From contig OX387200.1 in NCBI GenBank assembly GCA_947561715.1, positions 5,086,501 to 5,150,500 of the forward strand: DNA of 64,000 nt, given 5' to 3'. Positions 25,001 to 39,100 of the stretch are shown here, in pieces (the first letter of the stretch is position 1; every line of letters starts with the position of its first letter). Under the pieces are notes generated by a model that ran no database searches, was not told the origin of the DNA, and was given only the letters and a program-made list of their open reading frames with translations. The translations under genes and the position numbers were made by a program. The stretch comes from Ascidia mentula. Lineage: Eukaryota; Chordata; Ascidiacea; Phlebobranchia; Ascidiidae.

Positions 25001-28000
25001 GTAAAAAAAACCTTGCATATACACTCATTCTAAATGCAATTGATCAAACCTTTACAAGCGTTCACGAGTGCAAAACCTTTGTATAGCCTGTGTACCTTCC
25101 ACAAATTTTGACATGAAACACAATGCAACTTACCCTTCCATCCATTCCCTGTTGCATGGAAGCCTGATTGTGATGAGAAGAATGCATGTTTGTTTGCTGG
25201 GGGTAGGGGTAAATATAACTGCCCCCGATTGGGGGACTCTTCATCTCTGTTTTGACCCCAGACATTTTGGGTGATGTTACATTGGGGTTTCTTATTCTTT
25301 TAGTGTGTTCTGGTGACCCCAGACTTAGGGGACTCGGGCCGGGACCGTTGTGGGTGTGCCTGCGGGCCCGGTTGGGACTGACTGGGGTCCTCATGCCACT
25401 TCCTGCAAAGCATATTGGAATAAATCCACATGGACTTATAATCAACTGCATACTTTCATGTTTGGTAAGATAATACACTGGAGATCTTAAAGTAGTAACA
25501 AAATTAATCAGAAGATTATCAAATTGAGAAAAAAAATTTATAAACCATAATTTGGTGTTTTAAATTAAGACATGTAAAGGTAAGGGACTCAAAGCAATAA
25601 CGTTACTAAATTTTCAAAATTTGAATGTAAGCAACAAATTTTTTCATATTTGGCTCAATGACCCTTCTGTATTTTACTACATTACACCTAGTATAAAAAG
25701 ATTGTTGTAATAAAAACAGTCCAGCCATAAGCCTAACACAGCACATCTAAACCAAAACCACTTTATATTAATATTTCATTGACAAGTACCTGTGCTCGCC
25801 AAAACAACATCCTTTAGTTTCCCAACAACTGCCAACAATAGACTTCCACTGCCGTCATATAAGGCCCCATGATCATCTAAACTTCTACTGACTACCGTAC
25901 ACAAATCAACAAAAGCTGCCTGGCTATGCTTTATGGCCTCGTCATTAGCTAAAGCATCTGTAAACTGAATTGCGTGGCCACTGGGACTGATGCGAATATC
26001 TGACCTTTTTGGTTTGTAGGCTTTAGCAATCATCTGTAACTCTTGCAAAATCTTGGCAAGTTTAACCTGGGGTAACTGTGTTGTATCTGAACAAAGATAC
26101 AAGTACATAAATTTGACACTGCCGCCTGCCAAGAATTTGAAGTGAAAAATATATATATATTATAAGTTAAAATAGTTAACATACCCTTTTCGTAATTCAA
26201 AGAACTTTTTTTACATGCATCAACCCATAGGTTGTAACAGTTTCAAAGCTGCTTGGGGCTTTTTTAACATGCTATTATGGCTACATAGAAACAGCAAGCC
26301 CAAAGAAAAACAAAAATTACTATAAACAGTCAAAGCATCTTACTTTGGACGCACAAACACATTCTGTAAAACTGTTTTATTATTTCAGTGCTGAATAGTA
26401 TTTCTTTCATGTGCATTAAAGGATCAAAAAGTTTTGTTCTACCACTGCTAACTTGACATAACTTTGGCTGCAAGTATGATTTGCTTCAGTGATAATAGGT
26501 GTAACTGGCCACTAAACCATATTTATCACGACCACTAAACCTAAATGTTGATCTACCTTTTCTTGACTAAACAAACATCAATAGTACTGGTACAATGTAA
26601 TCATGGATTGGAAAAAATGTACAAACCTCCCATATGCGGTATTGCAGATGCCGCAGGCAAATTTCCAGTGCTCCGTGCGGCCTGGTTGTACATTGAGTGG
26701 CTGTTGTTTTGTGCTTGTTGCTGTTGTTGCCCATCATCATAATCAATAGGGTTTGAAAGGGGTGAAGGAATATGGAGGTTGGTAAGATCTAGTTCAATAG
26801 AATTTTGTTAGTAACAAAATAATCCATCATATTCGGTAAGTCAAGATTAGAAGCGTACAAATTATGAAAGGTGAAATTTTACCATTAAGTGGAAATGTAA
26901 CACGTGGCTAAATATGTAAAATGTGTGTTTAAAACATATTCAAATTGTTGGCATTTTGTGCAAAATAAAAATCGAGATTAAAAAGAGTGTAAAATAAGTA
27001 AAGAGCATTTGGAGAATTAGTTTTCCACTTTATGCATGGATAAAAGGCAGACAATTTTACATCATGATATAAAATGTTGTCATTATCAGCACTGTGGGGT
27101 ATTAAAAAACAATTTATATAACTTTTATCAATATTCTGCATTACCCAATATTTACTGGCAGATATTGAGGTTAGTTTGACTGATAGTGCAATCTATCACT
27201 ATCATAATGTTACATAATTGCCGCAATATCCTTTTTCACTGTAGACCAAATGAAGGTATATAGCAACATGTCTGTAATTGCCACGATATTAAATGGTTTA
27301 AGATTTTGTTTCCTAGGAAATCACGTCTAAAGACAAATGACCATTTGGAAAATTTGTCTAGTTGGAAAATCTTTTACTTTGGAACACAAATCACAGATTT
27401 CCTCATAATTCTGAGTATAAAGAGACTGGCCCATATTGTTATTAACATTGTCATGTTTAAAAGAAAACATTTCGGCAAAAACTTATGCCATCATCAGTTT
27501 TAATGACGCGGTCGGTGTAGCTCCATCATTATAAGGTGCTGACCTTTTACTTGAAAAATGCTTCATATCCTTTATCAAAACTGTTTTTTTTCTTCCACAA
27601 CAAAAAAAATGGCCTAATACTCTACTTGACACTTTACACCATGTGACACTGTGACCAGGAATATTTTTTTTAAATGCTAACATATTCACAATACTTTTCA
27701 AGTTGGTTTTGGTTCCAATGTGTTATAAAACGTAAAATGCACCTGGTAATGATCCTGTGTTGTTGCCAATCTGAGTGACATGTGACAGAGAGGGACTCAT
27801 TGACACAGGATTGTGGGATGGGACCCCATTGCCACTCAGGGGCATTGTGGATCCATCTCCTCTTAACACGCTATGAACATCTCCTTGGACAACACTAGAC
27901 AAAATACAAAGTTACATGGCCAGTTAACTTTGAAACACTAATACTTTTAACAAAAAAAAGTTTTGACCACCGTAGTATGTTTATGACAGTAAAATTTATA

Positions 28001-31000
28001 ATTGTCAAACTACCCACTCTAATAGACAGTCATTCAAAAAGCCACAAACTATTTGTAACAACAAAAACAACATATTAACTTACTTAATGGTTGGTGTTGC
28101 TTCACAAGACTTGGGTCGATTACCAGACTGCAGATCATGCTGCAATTTTTGTTTGTCAAAGACAGTCTTGTAGGGGGGGACATTGCCAAAGTTGCTGTCC
28201 ACAAGATCTATGAAGGAATAAACACTTTTAGTTTGAAGCAGTTTTTCACAAACAGTGGATTAGTTAAGTGGACAACATTAGTAACACATTAGTTTTCACA
28301 GTAGGAGGCTAATTTTTGTCAATGGAAATAAATTACCGTGCTTGGCCAAGACCATTATTATGGGCTAATTAATTACAAGTCATAGGTGTCCTTTGGGCAT
28401 TTATACAGTTGCAATATACAATATACAGTGTAAAAATGGGGGAAGTGGCTTTATCTGTTTCTGTTATCTGTCTGATTAAATACATTATTTTGAAAAAAAC
28501 TCACTTAAAATTAGGATTTATATTGTATATAGATATACATACATTGTGAAAACAAACACTAAGAAAATATTATTTGTAGAACACAGGACAATGTAATGGT
28601 TGGTTTCAATCATTCAGGAAACCACAACTTATTGAAACAAAAGGATGTTGCCATTGGATGGTTTATTGTTTGGAAAACACATAACAGGTGAAGAAAATTT
28701 GGATGGTATACATTTTACTTGGCAGACCAGCCCTCATTGGTCATTATAACTTATGGCTGTAACTTACTGGGATATTTATTGTTGAAATAAAAGAGCAAGG
28801 GTGTCTTTTTATGTGTTTGCCAGGAGCGATCTATGTGAATTTTAACAACTAAATTAATCTCCGACTTTAACAACCTATCAAAAAAGAGGAAACAATTTTT
28901 GATTGTTATTAGTAAGTGCACATTCTTAGGCGTTCATCATGCACATGTGTAGACACCCCCATAAGCCAGCAGCTTGCATTTGTGAATAATTTAACATCCG
29001 AGTACAGTGCTAGCCAGATTGGTGGTAAGGTCTCAAAATCATTATATTGACACCATGTCAATTCAATTTCACATGTGCAAGATGAAACCAAGTTGGTCCC
29101 AAGGCCTTCCAAGGATTCAACAAAAGTAACACATGAAATTTGATAATTATTCAAATGAAAACATGTCGATAAAATGTTTTCAAATATTGAAATTCAGACA
29201 AAAATATGTATCTACCAAAAATGTCATTGCAAGGACAAGGTGTTTGAATTGGGGTCACACTTTTCAGTAGCAATTATATACATAGACACAAAACATAATG
29301 GTCTACTAGTCTTACCTCGCCGAACTTGATGGTGCATTGGCATGTTGCCAGGGTTAAAGGGATCCTGTTGGTTTGGATTCATGGCGCTTTGGTGCAGCGC
29401 AGAATCTGAGTTGGTTCTGGACAGAGGGAAACTGTGTGGTGTGAACCGTGTATGGCACCGCATGGTGAGTAGCAGGGGTAGTAGTAGTAGTGCAGGCAAC
29501 AGGCAAGACACCACAAATCAATGCATTGAAGCAGGAACCACAAACAAACAAACAAGCAAAATGAAAGGTGATTATCTAGGATAGAGAATTCACACACTAT
29601 CACAGGGGTGTCCACAGGGTAGCCAACGACAGCATTTCAAATGGCCCTTGGGTTTAGTTATTAGGTTATGTTGTCTGGATTAAGCTTTTGGGTGAAAGCA
29701 ACTTTACGCAAAAGCTTTCCATCGAACTTTGTGTACCACCAAAGAAGAGTTTATACACTGGCATAACTCAAGTCCCATTAGGTCTTGGCACTTAATAACT
29801 TTAATAGAAAATAAACGTATTTATATTATATTTGTTACCGTTAAAAACTGTAGGAGAAACGCTGGCATGCAGAACTGATTAAAATTGGCCTTTATTACAA
29901 AAAAGTTGGACACCCCTGCACTACAGGCTACAATGTAAACAAGGCGGTCTACTACATACGATCAGGGTTTTGAGAACAGACAAAATCATTTGAGATAATT
30001 GCAATACCCATCAGACACTTGGGGATTAGAATTATGAAACCAAAGGTTTAAGATATAGATGTTCAAAAGCATGAAACAATTATGTACTACCTGTGTGTAT
30101 AAAATATATCTGAGCTAAAATCAACAACAAAAAATGAGAACTTTGTCCTTCATAGTAAACAACCATTTCAAAACTAATTCGCTAAAGAGCAAAAACCAAT
30201 TTATGTAATCACGTAAAACAAAATCAAACACCACTGTTAACACAACTTTTCACTTTCAGTTCAGCGATTTCAGCTAAACATATTTTAGCACACATGCAAA
30301 ATGATGTCACATCTGGAAAATCAAAATCATTAAAAAATGATTTGTGCAATACATGCATTTGACGCTAACATACAACTACCTACAAAGCATGTTGAAATAA
30401 GAACAAAAAACTTATACATATGTATACAGTATACATGTATATATGTAAAAATGTTTGTGACTTCCAAGTGATACTTGATATTAGGGATTCCTTAATAATA
30501 ACAAAATACACACAATTCAAATGTAATTTAGGTCCGCACAATTACAAATGCAAACAAATTGCAATTCATGTTCACCTTGGATGCATAATTGAAAAATTAG
30601 TGTTTTTTACCAATTTTGGGTAAATATTTAAAAAATGTTCAAAAGTATTATATATATAACATGAAAGCACGAATGTTCGAAAATTGTGTTTTGTATAAAC
30701 CATAATGCACATGTTTACCAAAGCAACCTTACTGAGTATTTACACTTGTTTTTTTGCGTACCTTCTCCAGTTTGACTCTGGTGGTGGGGACAAGTACGGG
30801 TTTGTATATTGGCCTGGCATAGGGTCGAAGTAACCTGGCCTATGGCGGTCAAATGGCATTACCCGCCGATGAGTGTAGGGACGCATTCTACTGTCAATTC
30901 GAACTGGGTGTCTCATTGGATGTTTCATGTCATCAAATCCCCCAGGATGCTAGAAACATCACTCACAGTTTATTTAACAGTATAATAAACATAAAAACAT

Positions 31001-31914
31001 ATCTCAGCAGTGTGTAAAGACTTTGGCTGGGTGAGCAAGCATTCCAACAAATTTGCACCCACACAAAAACCCTAACCCACACAAAATAATCCCCCGAAAC
31101 AATGTTCACACAGTAAACTAGATTAAACAATTCCTGTGGAAAAGAACAAAGCTTTACCTGTAACTCCATTTGAGGGTTACTTGCAATTTGATTGACATTT
31201 GGTAATGATCCACCCAAGTAGGGTCGTAAATAGGATGGTGGATGGGGGTTCAAGTGGGTTTGCGGGGCTCTCGGAGGCTGCAGAACACAAATTTATTTGA
31301 GTTTAAAAGCACTGATATTGATAAAACATTTACATATTATTATGATGTGCAATTTTGCTGCATAATTACTAAAAAAAAGGTGAGGTAATGGAAATTGGGT
31401 CAGTGTACACCCTAAAAAGTAATCTTTTTATTTTATTTGAAACCAAGCAAACTTGTAAGGCACAGTGAAATAACTAAAACGCAAAAAAAACACTATTTTT
31501 ATGTTAAAGTCCTATTATTTCTATTTCATGATAATGAATTAGTTTTAAACACAAGATTTGCTTTAAACTTCATTTATGCTGGCAAATTTTTTGTGGTTAG
31601 CATCAATCCAAACTTAAATAAGACAAATGTAGCCTATGTTCAATGTTATTTTATATTGATAAATTCAGCTGAATACAACTGCATTTAAACGTTCGAAAAT
31701 CGGTAACGACCAGACTTAATAGTTTCCTTTTTTTGCTTAACACCACCACTACAAGAGAAATCGGCAAAACGGTATTGTGTAAACACTGCTGCTAACGCAC
31801 CATAACCCTCGTAACTGACACTTCTTGCATAATCCGTTCAAAGGCCGCTGTTTCTTCTGCTTGCTTCTGATTGTGCAGAGCAATCTTCTCCGAAAATTTC
31901 CGTGGATTCGCCAT
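22015..31914 (-). CDS. CRTC: CREB-regulated transcription coactivator (CRTC/TORC)
   Basis: Sixteen exons in transcript order: 31914-31807, 31277-31158, 30949-30762, 29416-29316, 28207-28084, 27894-27743, 26788-26627, 26086-25790, 25402-25134, 24842-24774, 24567-24513 (or from 24600), 24103-23940, 23180-23088, 23008-22906 (end uncertain, weak donor), 22655-22563, 22217-22015. Total 766 codons, or 667 without the 297-nt exon. CRTCs move to the nucleus when dephosphorylated and bind the CREB bZIP. Evidence: CREB-binding start [33 protein letters not shown] site [11 protein letters not shown] with the target Ser near residue 142; [14 protein letters not shown], which may include a calcineurin-docking PxIx pattern; [26 protein letters not shown]; and a C-terminal activation domain ending [20 protein letters not shown]. 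It stands for CRTC1-3 together. Confidence 0.9.
25790..26086 (-). other. 297-nt phase 1-1 exon of CRTC encoding an unrecognised 99-residue segment
   Basis: The exon has an acceptor (CTTTGTTCAG) and a donor (CACAG|GTACTT) and is open throughout. Both junctions are phase 1, and the flanking exons also join in phase 1 without it, so it can be included or skipped without shifting frame. The peptide runs from [16 protein letters not shown] to [17 protein letters not shown]. It looks like several amphipathic helices, unlike the low-complexity Ser/Pro/Gln sequence on either side. I know of no such segment in vertebrate CRTC1-3 at this place. It could be an inserted domain, a regulated cassette exon, or an exon of a nested gene. 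Confidence 0.6.
27399..27540. mobile_element. Half copy of the palindromic MITE in CRTC intron 6
   Basis: The sequence starts CATAATTCTGAGTATAAAGA, then has GACTGGCCCAT, TTTCGGCAAAAACTTATGCC, CATCATCAGTTTTAATGACG and GGTCGGTGTAGC. This follows the left half of the element at 18678-18923 in the same order, about 85 percent alike by eye. The right arm is missing, and similarity is lost after about 27540. Confidence 0.7.
29603..29918. mobile_element. hAT-like MITE in CRTC intron 3
   Basis: Terminal inverted repeats are CAGGGGTGTCCA at the left and TGGACACCCCTG at the right. It is flanked by imperfect 8-bp direct repeats CACTATCA (29595-29602) and CACTACAG (29919-29926). Ends beginning CAGGGGTG with 8-bp duplications are typical of hAT transposons. 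The 316-bp unit has no coding capacity. Confidence 0.75.
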
Positions 31915-33136
31915 TTCGGCCGTCTCCAGAACGGACGTAATATTCCGTAAAACCTGACAGCTAGTATTCTCTGTTTTCGGCTGAGCTGTTCACTATTCCG
32001 TCAGAAAGTATCCGAGCCAAGAGGCGCCTAGACCAGCCAATTATCGCCCTCCTATTGATCACATGACCTGACGTGATAGTATGTAAGTGCGATTAACACC
32101 AGAAAATTACGCGCGGTGTCGCCCTTGCGGTAAAAATTCGTGATTTTCGTGAACACGAACACGTCTGCATAACGAATGTAGTTGCTGGAAATTGTTTGTA
32201 ACAAGCTCTTTACAGAAAGTCGCATGTCCAAAAAAACACTTCTACTTGACATGAGGTTTAATTTGCAAAATAGTTTGTCATGTTTGGCTTGGGTCGTTTG
32301 GAGATTTGTTTGTAAACAGACATCGATCGAACAAGCACTTGTTTTCGTTTTAAAGCCGAGGAGTTGCAGAATTTGTTTTGTGACGTTACCACCGATAAGG
32401 TAATTAATCGCTGTCAACTTGTGTATAAATTCGGAATTTGTACCAGTTTTTTTATTTTTGATATTTGGCAGTAGCAGAAACTTATCGGATTCGCTATTTT
32501 AGTGAAGCGTCTTCAAACCAGCTGCGATGTTTAGAATATCCTTGTCCTTGTTGATTTGCTTGTTTCAGTAGTGAATTCATGTACATAATTTTATGTGTAC
32601 GCTTTCGGTTATTTGTTTGTTGCATGGAAAACGTAACGCCTGTCATAAAAACAAACGGTTAGCGACATTATACCGACAGCGGCGCAATAAGATTGATCTT
32701 GGAGCTCGCCATCATGAGCAATGATCTTTCGCGGGGTAGATAACCAGAAATGTGTATAACCTGACTGATGTGTTGGGTGTTCGCCGCTCGTGGGTGCTAA
32801 GGCAACGGGCAGAATAGCTTAGTCCATGCGTCACTTCAGACTGATTTTTTGCGTGTCGTTCATGTTTGAATACATGTACAATTGTGATGTTATGGTTTCT
32901 TTGGTGCTCTAGGTTGGAAGTTATTTCTCTTGTTTATGTGGATACTAGCATGTATAACCTTACAAACGTAATATATTCGCGTTTTATTGTTTGACGTATT
33001 TTGTGTTATGTTTTTTTCATACATCCTCTTTTGTATTACTTTGTTTAGGCTGTGGTAAACGTCAAGAAACATGTAATGTAGCTGTTGTTAATTAAAAACA
33101 AAAAAAGGGAAACAAAATTCTGCATAGTCTTTTCAA
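31915..33136. promoter_or_regulatory. Divergent upstream region of CRTC and ATP8B copy A
   Basis: The 1222 bases between the CRTC ATG (reading left from 31914) and the ATP8B copy A ATG (33137) must hold both 5' ends. No protein-coding exon is recognisable. An acceptor-like TTCTGCATAG ends 9 bases before the copy A ATG, which could be used for a leader splice. I see no confident TATA box. Confidence 0.45.
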
Positions 33137-36100
33137 ATGGACAAACTGTTTTGCTTCAAAGCAAAGGAAAGAGGTAATATATCATAGCTTACACGACAGA
33201 CATGTTAAAAAAGTAACTAACATGGTTTTGTTATTACAGAGGAACAAAGAGATCTCATTGCAAATGATGTGGAATACAATGCGAAGTTTGAATATGCGGT
33301 ATGATCACCTTCTTATAAACTTGTTAGATTTATTCTTTCTTGTGAAGTTATTTAAAAAAAACACACATTAAATAATTGTATGGCATTAGGTAAACATTCC
33401 ATAGCCTTCCGCCCTGAAAAGCATTTTGTTTCCGAGTAAAATTTGTTTGTACGAATTATAGTAATAAACTCAGTCATCTGAACAGTTCTCAATTAAGCCA
33501 TTGTATTATTGCAGAACAATGAGATCAAGACATCCAGATACACCTGGTATAACTTCCTTATCATTAACTTGTGGGAGCAAATGCACCGTGTTGTGAATAT
33601 ATATTTTATTGTTCTTCTTGTACTTCAGGTAAGTTTTTGTCAGCAAGTGTTATAATTATAATTTGCCCAGAAGTTAATTGCATAACATGCTAGAAATAAA
33701 ATTAATTTATATTTAATTTGTTTTAGTACATACCACAAATTTCTTCATTGAACCCGACCACTACATTGATTCCTATTGTGATCGTACTTGCCATCACAGC
33801 TGTAAAGGATGCTGTTGACGATATTGTAAGTTTTATTCCACTTTATTAGCAAACTGATTATTTTTGGATTCATTCAGCTTTTCGTATCCTAATTTTGGTT
33901 TGTTCCTATTCTTTGCAGAATCGCCACAAAAGCGATCATTCTGTCAATACACGAAAATCAAGAATCCTCAAGGATGGAGAGTAAGAATTTTTTTTTTTAT
34001 TTTTAACTTGTTTTCGTTTATACTACATTAAACAGCCTATGTTTTATATTAATACAGTGATAAATTGCTCAAGGTATTAAAAGTATTTTAGTATTATTGA
34101 AACTTTTATCAAAAGACAAAACCTTTTATTATTTAAACATTTTATACTCAGACTGACCAGAGAACAATGGAAACACATCAATGTTGGGAATGTGATTAAA
34201 CTGCGCAACAATGAACATGTTACAGTAAGTGTTGCTTGCGTTAGTGCTTGTTGAACACATTCAAAACCCCCATTGCATCCCACTGTTCTGCAGCTTCCTG
34301 TGATGGCTGCGTATTTGTCATTTTTCCTATTAATCTTTTTTCATGACCGAGTGGACATTTTCTGCGTATGTTTCTTATGTGTCAAGTTATATTTTATGTT
34401 ATTTCATTATTTTGCACTTACATTAATAGATAATTGTAGACATTTATCTTTGAGCTGTAGTTTCCATGCACCTATGTACAACTTCCCAACTGGTTGTGTT
34501 TTTTCAAATCATTCCAGATTCTCTTCTTTATCATTGATAGTTTTATGGGTTGTACACTTTTCACTCATGTTGTTTCACTCGACAGGCTGACATGCTGCTT
34601 CTTTCATCAAGTGAGGAGAACCACTTGGCTTATGTGGAAACTGCTGAACTTGATGGGTTAGAGTTTTGTGAATAAATATGTTGTACAATTTCCATTAGCT
34701 TGTAATTTGTTTAGTTCTACCTTTTGCTACCTGCAATAAGTATAAAATTTGCAACTAAACTGCCAACTAATGATTTTAACCTTGGGTGTGAAATACAAGT
34801 GAGAGTGTGTATTGTTGCTTTGCAGTGAAACCAACTTGAAAGTGAGACAAGCATTGCCAGATACAGGAGAAATGGAGGAAGATATCCATAAACTCTGTCA
34901 GTTTAACGGTAAGTGTTACACAGTACAGAAATGTGCGTAGGCTTCACAATGTGCCACTCACAGTACAGGAGTCAGGATGTTCGTCTTTTCTAGACATATA
35001 TATTTTTGATGTATCTTGTATCTGGTGGTTGTCCATTGTGTATGTACAATTAGTACTTCATGTAAAACTGCACATAGGTTTTTACCCATTTTCTCTTTTG
35101 GAAAATACAAGTTGTTTTTTGTTAAGTTGTGATTTTCAAAAATCAAATCCGTGGTTGTAAAAAGTGTTTAGTTGGTAAACTATTTTACAGACTGAATACC
35201 ATAACTGCAATTTCGAGTTTGAAAGATTAAGTGACCAAAGCTAGGTTTTCCCCCTAGGAAATTATGGCCTTGGGCAATATAATGCATTTATAGATTACAG
35301 AGAAAACCGACTTGCCTTTAGGGCAATTTCCTGTCACATTTTTAATAACAATTGTTTAAATTGATTGATAAGTGTTTTTTTCTTTATCTTTAAATAAACC
35401 AAAAAAAACTTGAATGTTTCCAAGAAAGGTGACATTGGTATGTCAAGCAAGCACAAATGGGTGACCAAACGTAGACCAGTAGCTCAGCGGCTGTAAAATT
35501 GTCATGAAATATTTATGTCTTTGGTTGTTAAAAGGTATTTTATTATTTCCAGGTGCTGTAAAATGTGAAGCACCAAACAATCACTTGCATAAATTCACTG
35601 GGAACTTGTACTGGAACAACGAAACCTTTCCAATCGACAACCAAAACATTCTACTCCGTGGGTGTATCCTGCGCAACACACAATGGTGTTACGGTCTGGT
35701 TATTTTTGCTGGACCAGAAACGAAACTTATGCAAAACACAGGCATGTGACTACATAATAACAATCAGTGACAAATTGTGTAAATTAAGTATGTTATGTTA
35801 GTGTTTTCAGCACCGTGGACCAGTTTCTTTCTTTCAGATGTATGTTATCAATTTGAATATTTTTATTTATCACTTTTTCTCATAATGTTTGTGTATTTAC
35901 TCCAGATGTTACATAAGCAATTTTAGGCTGTTTATCGATGGCTTTTGCTTGTTAATACATCAAAGGCACTGTCCGCATCTAATTTTCTGCTTGGTTACCA
36001 AGTGTTTGTTGTTTCCAGGCAAGACGATATTGAAGAGGACAAGTATTGAACGATTAATGAACAAACTTGTGTGGCTGGTAAGTACCAGACCAAGTCATTT

Positions 36101-39100
36101 AAACTGTCATCCATATTCATGCCTTGAGCGTTAACTTAATGTGCTTTTGCCACAGCAGTGTGTCACATTCTGCTAAAACAGTCTAAATAAATTTTAGATT
36201 TTTGGTTTCTTGCTGTTGATGGCCATGATCGCAGCGATTGGAAATAGTGTGTGGGAAGCAAATACTGGAGTTGTAAGTGCTTTTGTAACCGAGAAACTTC
36301 ATAAAATGATCCACAGTAAACATCAGTGTCTCGATTCCTGTATGAGTCACTGTTTAAATATTAGCCAGCCTGGTTATGCTTGGTCTGTAATAGCTACATT
36401 GACAAACCTATACAAGCATTTTCAACATTGGCAATAAATTCATCCCCGAAGTTGACCTTGTTAACATTCTGGCTTCTCGACAAATTTTTAGTGAGTTGGT
36501 GATATAGTTTCCCAAAAGTTTGTTTTGTTGCATTGGAATTTTATTAAACATCACAGCTTTTACAAGGCCACCTTGAAACATCCTAAAATAGTACAAATTT
36601 ACAAAAACGTTTCTCTGATGCCATGATAACCTGTCCCTTTTTGTGTGTTATTAAATGTGGACAAAATCACATTTCTAACATATTCTTTACCATCATTGTG
36701 ACCCTAATCTATCAACTTTTAACAATTTGTTCTCACTCTCATGTTGTGCTTTTTAGAACTTTCAGCTTTTCATGCCATGGGAAAGTTACTCAACAAACCC
36801 ACAGATGTCAGGGTTTCTTATGTTCTGGTCGTACATCATCATCCTAAATACTGTTGTGCCCATCTCCTTATATGTGAGGTAACTCATATTGTACCACTTA
36901 GTTTTATATTTCACTTAAACGTAATTTTCGTTGGGCTTCTTGACAGTTGGTCATTTGTAATCTGACCCTGTAACCTATATGTACTTAGTGCTTCCGCCCA
37001 CACTCTGCTAGTCCAAATGACTGACAGTAAAAGCTGCATTTCACAATATGATTGTCTAATGGAGCAAGATCTGTTATTCACTTAAAATCCTCCAAATTTT
37101 ACTGCACATTTTTACATTATTTGTTGTACTGTTGTGATGTTCAATTAATCCATATTATTTGCTTTTTTTTATCTTAACAAATGACATTGAAACCTCACCC
37201 TGATGTCATTGTATCTTTTGTGCTTGCCAATTATTATTACACAGCGTAAATGCTTATCTTATGTGTTATGAAGCCTATCAAAACTTTTATTTAATTTTTT
37301 TATAGTGTTGAGTTTATTCGACTTGGCCAAAGTTTGTTCATTAACTGGGACAGACTCATGTATTACGATAAGAAAAATCTGCCTGCAGTGTCCAGAACAA
37401 CAACTCTCAATGAGGTTGGTATAAACCAAATTGCCATATCATACTTGTACCACATGCCATAAAGTGGTGGGGAGCATTTAATTAATTTATGTACATTAGC
37501 TTAAATTTAGTAACTGTGTTTCCGATTAATGACTGCGCATTGTATATGATAATGTAAAATAGTGGTGGCGTGTCTGTTATGATTTGTATGATGATTTCCT
37601 TATACACGATGCCAGTCAAATCACTTAACATGAACTATTGTTTAAATATAATATCAGTTGCATATTATGCCACAATATAGTTTCCTTACCCATTTAAACC
37701 AGTGCACATTCTCGACAGGAATTGGGCCAAATTGAGTACGTGTTTTCGGATAAAACAGGCACTCTAACACAGAACATTATGGAGTTCAACAAATGTACCA
37801 TAGCAGGTCACAGTTATGGGGAACCAAGGTCTAAGGATGGGAAAATGGTATATCCCGAAGAGGTGCATGGTTCATTTCATTCGATTTCATTCCATTCACA
37901 ATCATGTCCTTGTTGCATTTTCTAAAATATTTGATATCGTACATTTGATTTGGCATGCTCATTGCAGTTAGATTCTCATTTCCATTACAACACATAAGTT
38001 TGGATCAGTTTTCATTCATGAGCATTGTCATAGTTTGTAACCACAGCAAGGCCTTTCTTAGCTACAACTCTTACAAAATTCAAATAGCCGACTTTCTGTC
38101 AAAAAACATTAACGTATTGTTTATTCCACCAACTGATCACATGTCATATGTCCACACTTTGTTAGGTTTATTTTGACAGCAGCGACTGTAACACAATATC
38201 TTACAAAATTGTAATAATCATGTGGTGCTTGCAACTCCTATGATATTTTATTATTTAGTTTATTCACTTGACAAAATTATTTTGTGTTTATGTTGTTAAA
38301 AGTGAATGTATTAGAAAGGGATTAATGTGGAAATCAAACTACTAATGTCATGCCCACAACGTGTCACTGACTGTGGCTTCATGCACGACTGCATTTGTTT
38401 TAAATTCTAACACGCCCTTTGCTTGTTTTAGGAAAATGTGGTTGACCTCACATACAACGACTTTGCTGAGCCCAACTTCGAATTCTACGACAATAAGTTG
38501 GTTGAAGTAATTACATCTGGGGATGATGACTGTGCATTATTTTTCCGCTTACTCGCCATTTGCCATACAGTGATGCCTGACGAGTCACCTGATGGTAAAT
38601 ATCACGGCCCATTGACTAACTTGTTCCACTCTTAACCTTTCCCTTTGTTATTCGATGACCCAAACCCAACCCATGTTACCAAAATGAATCAGATATGGTT
38701 AACTAGGTGCTGTGTTTGTATATCAGTATTTTAATGAACATATTTGCTGAAGACTCTTATCACAGTTCAAAAATAATGTAGTATCAGACAAAAATTTAAA
38801 AGGTTTGGACAGTTAAAATACATTGTCTTAGTATTAACACCATTACAGCACCTTCTTACAATAGACCCAATATCACACTAGCAGTGGATAATTACTCATA
38901 TCTTCCTGTTAACCTTTTTCTTTGGAACTTTTCACAGGAAAACTTGTATACCAAGCCCAATCACCGGATGAAGGTGCCCTTGTGAATGCGGCACGAAACT
39001 TTGGTTTTGTGTTCAAGTCAAGAACGTATGACACAGTCACTGTGCTGGAACAAGGTTAGATTTAAGCATTCAAATTAATGATCGATCTTGTTTCCAAAGT

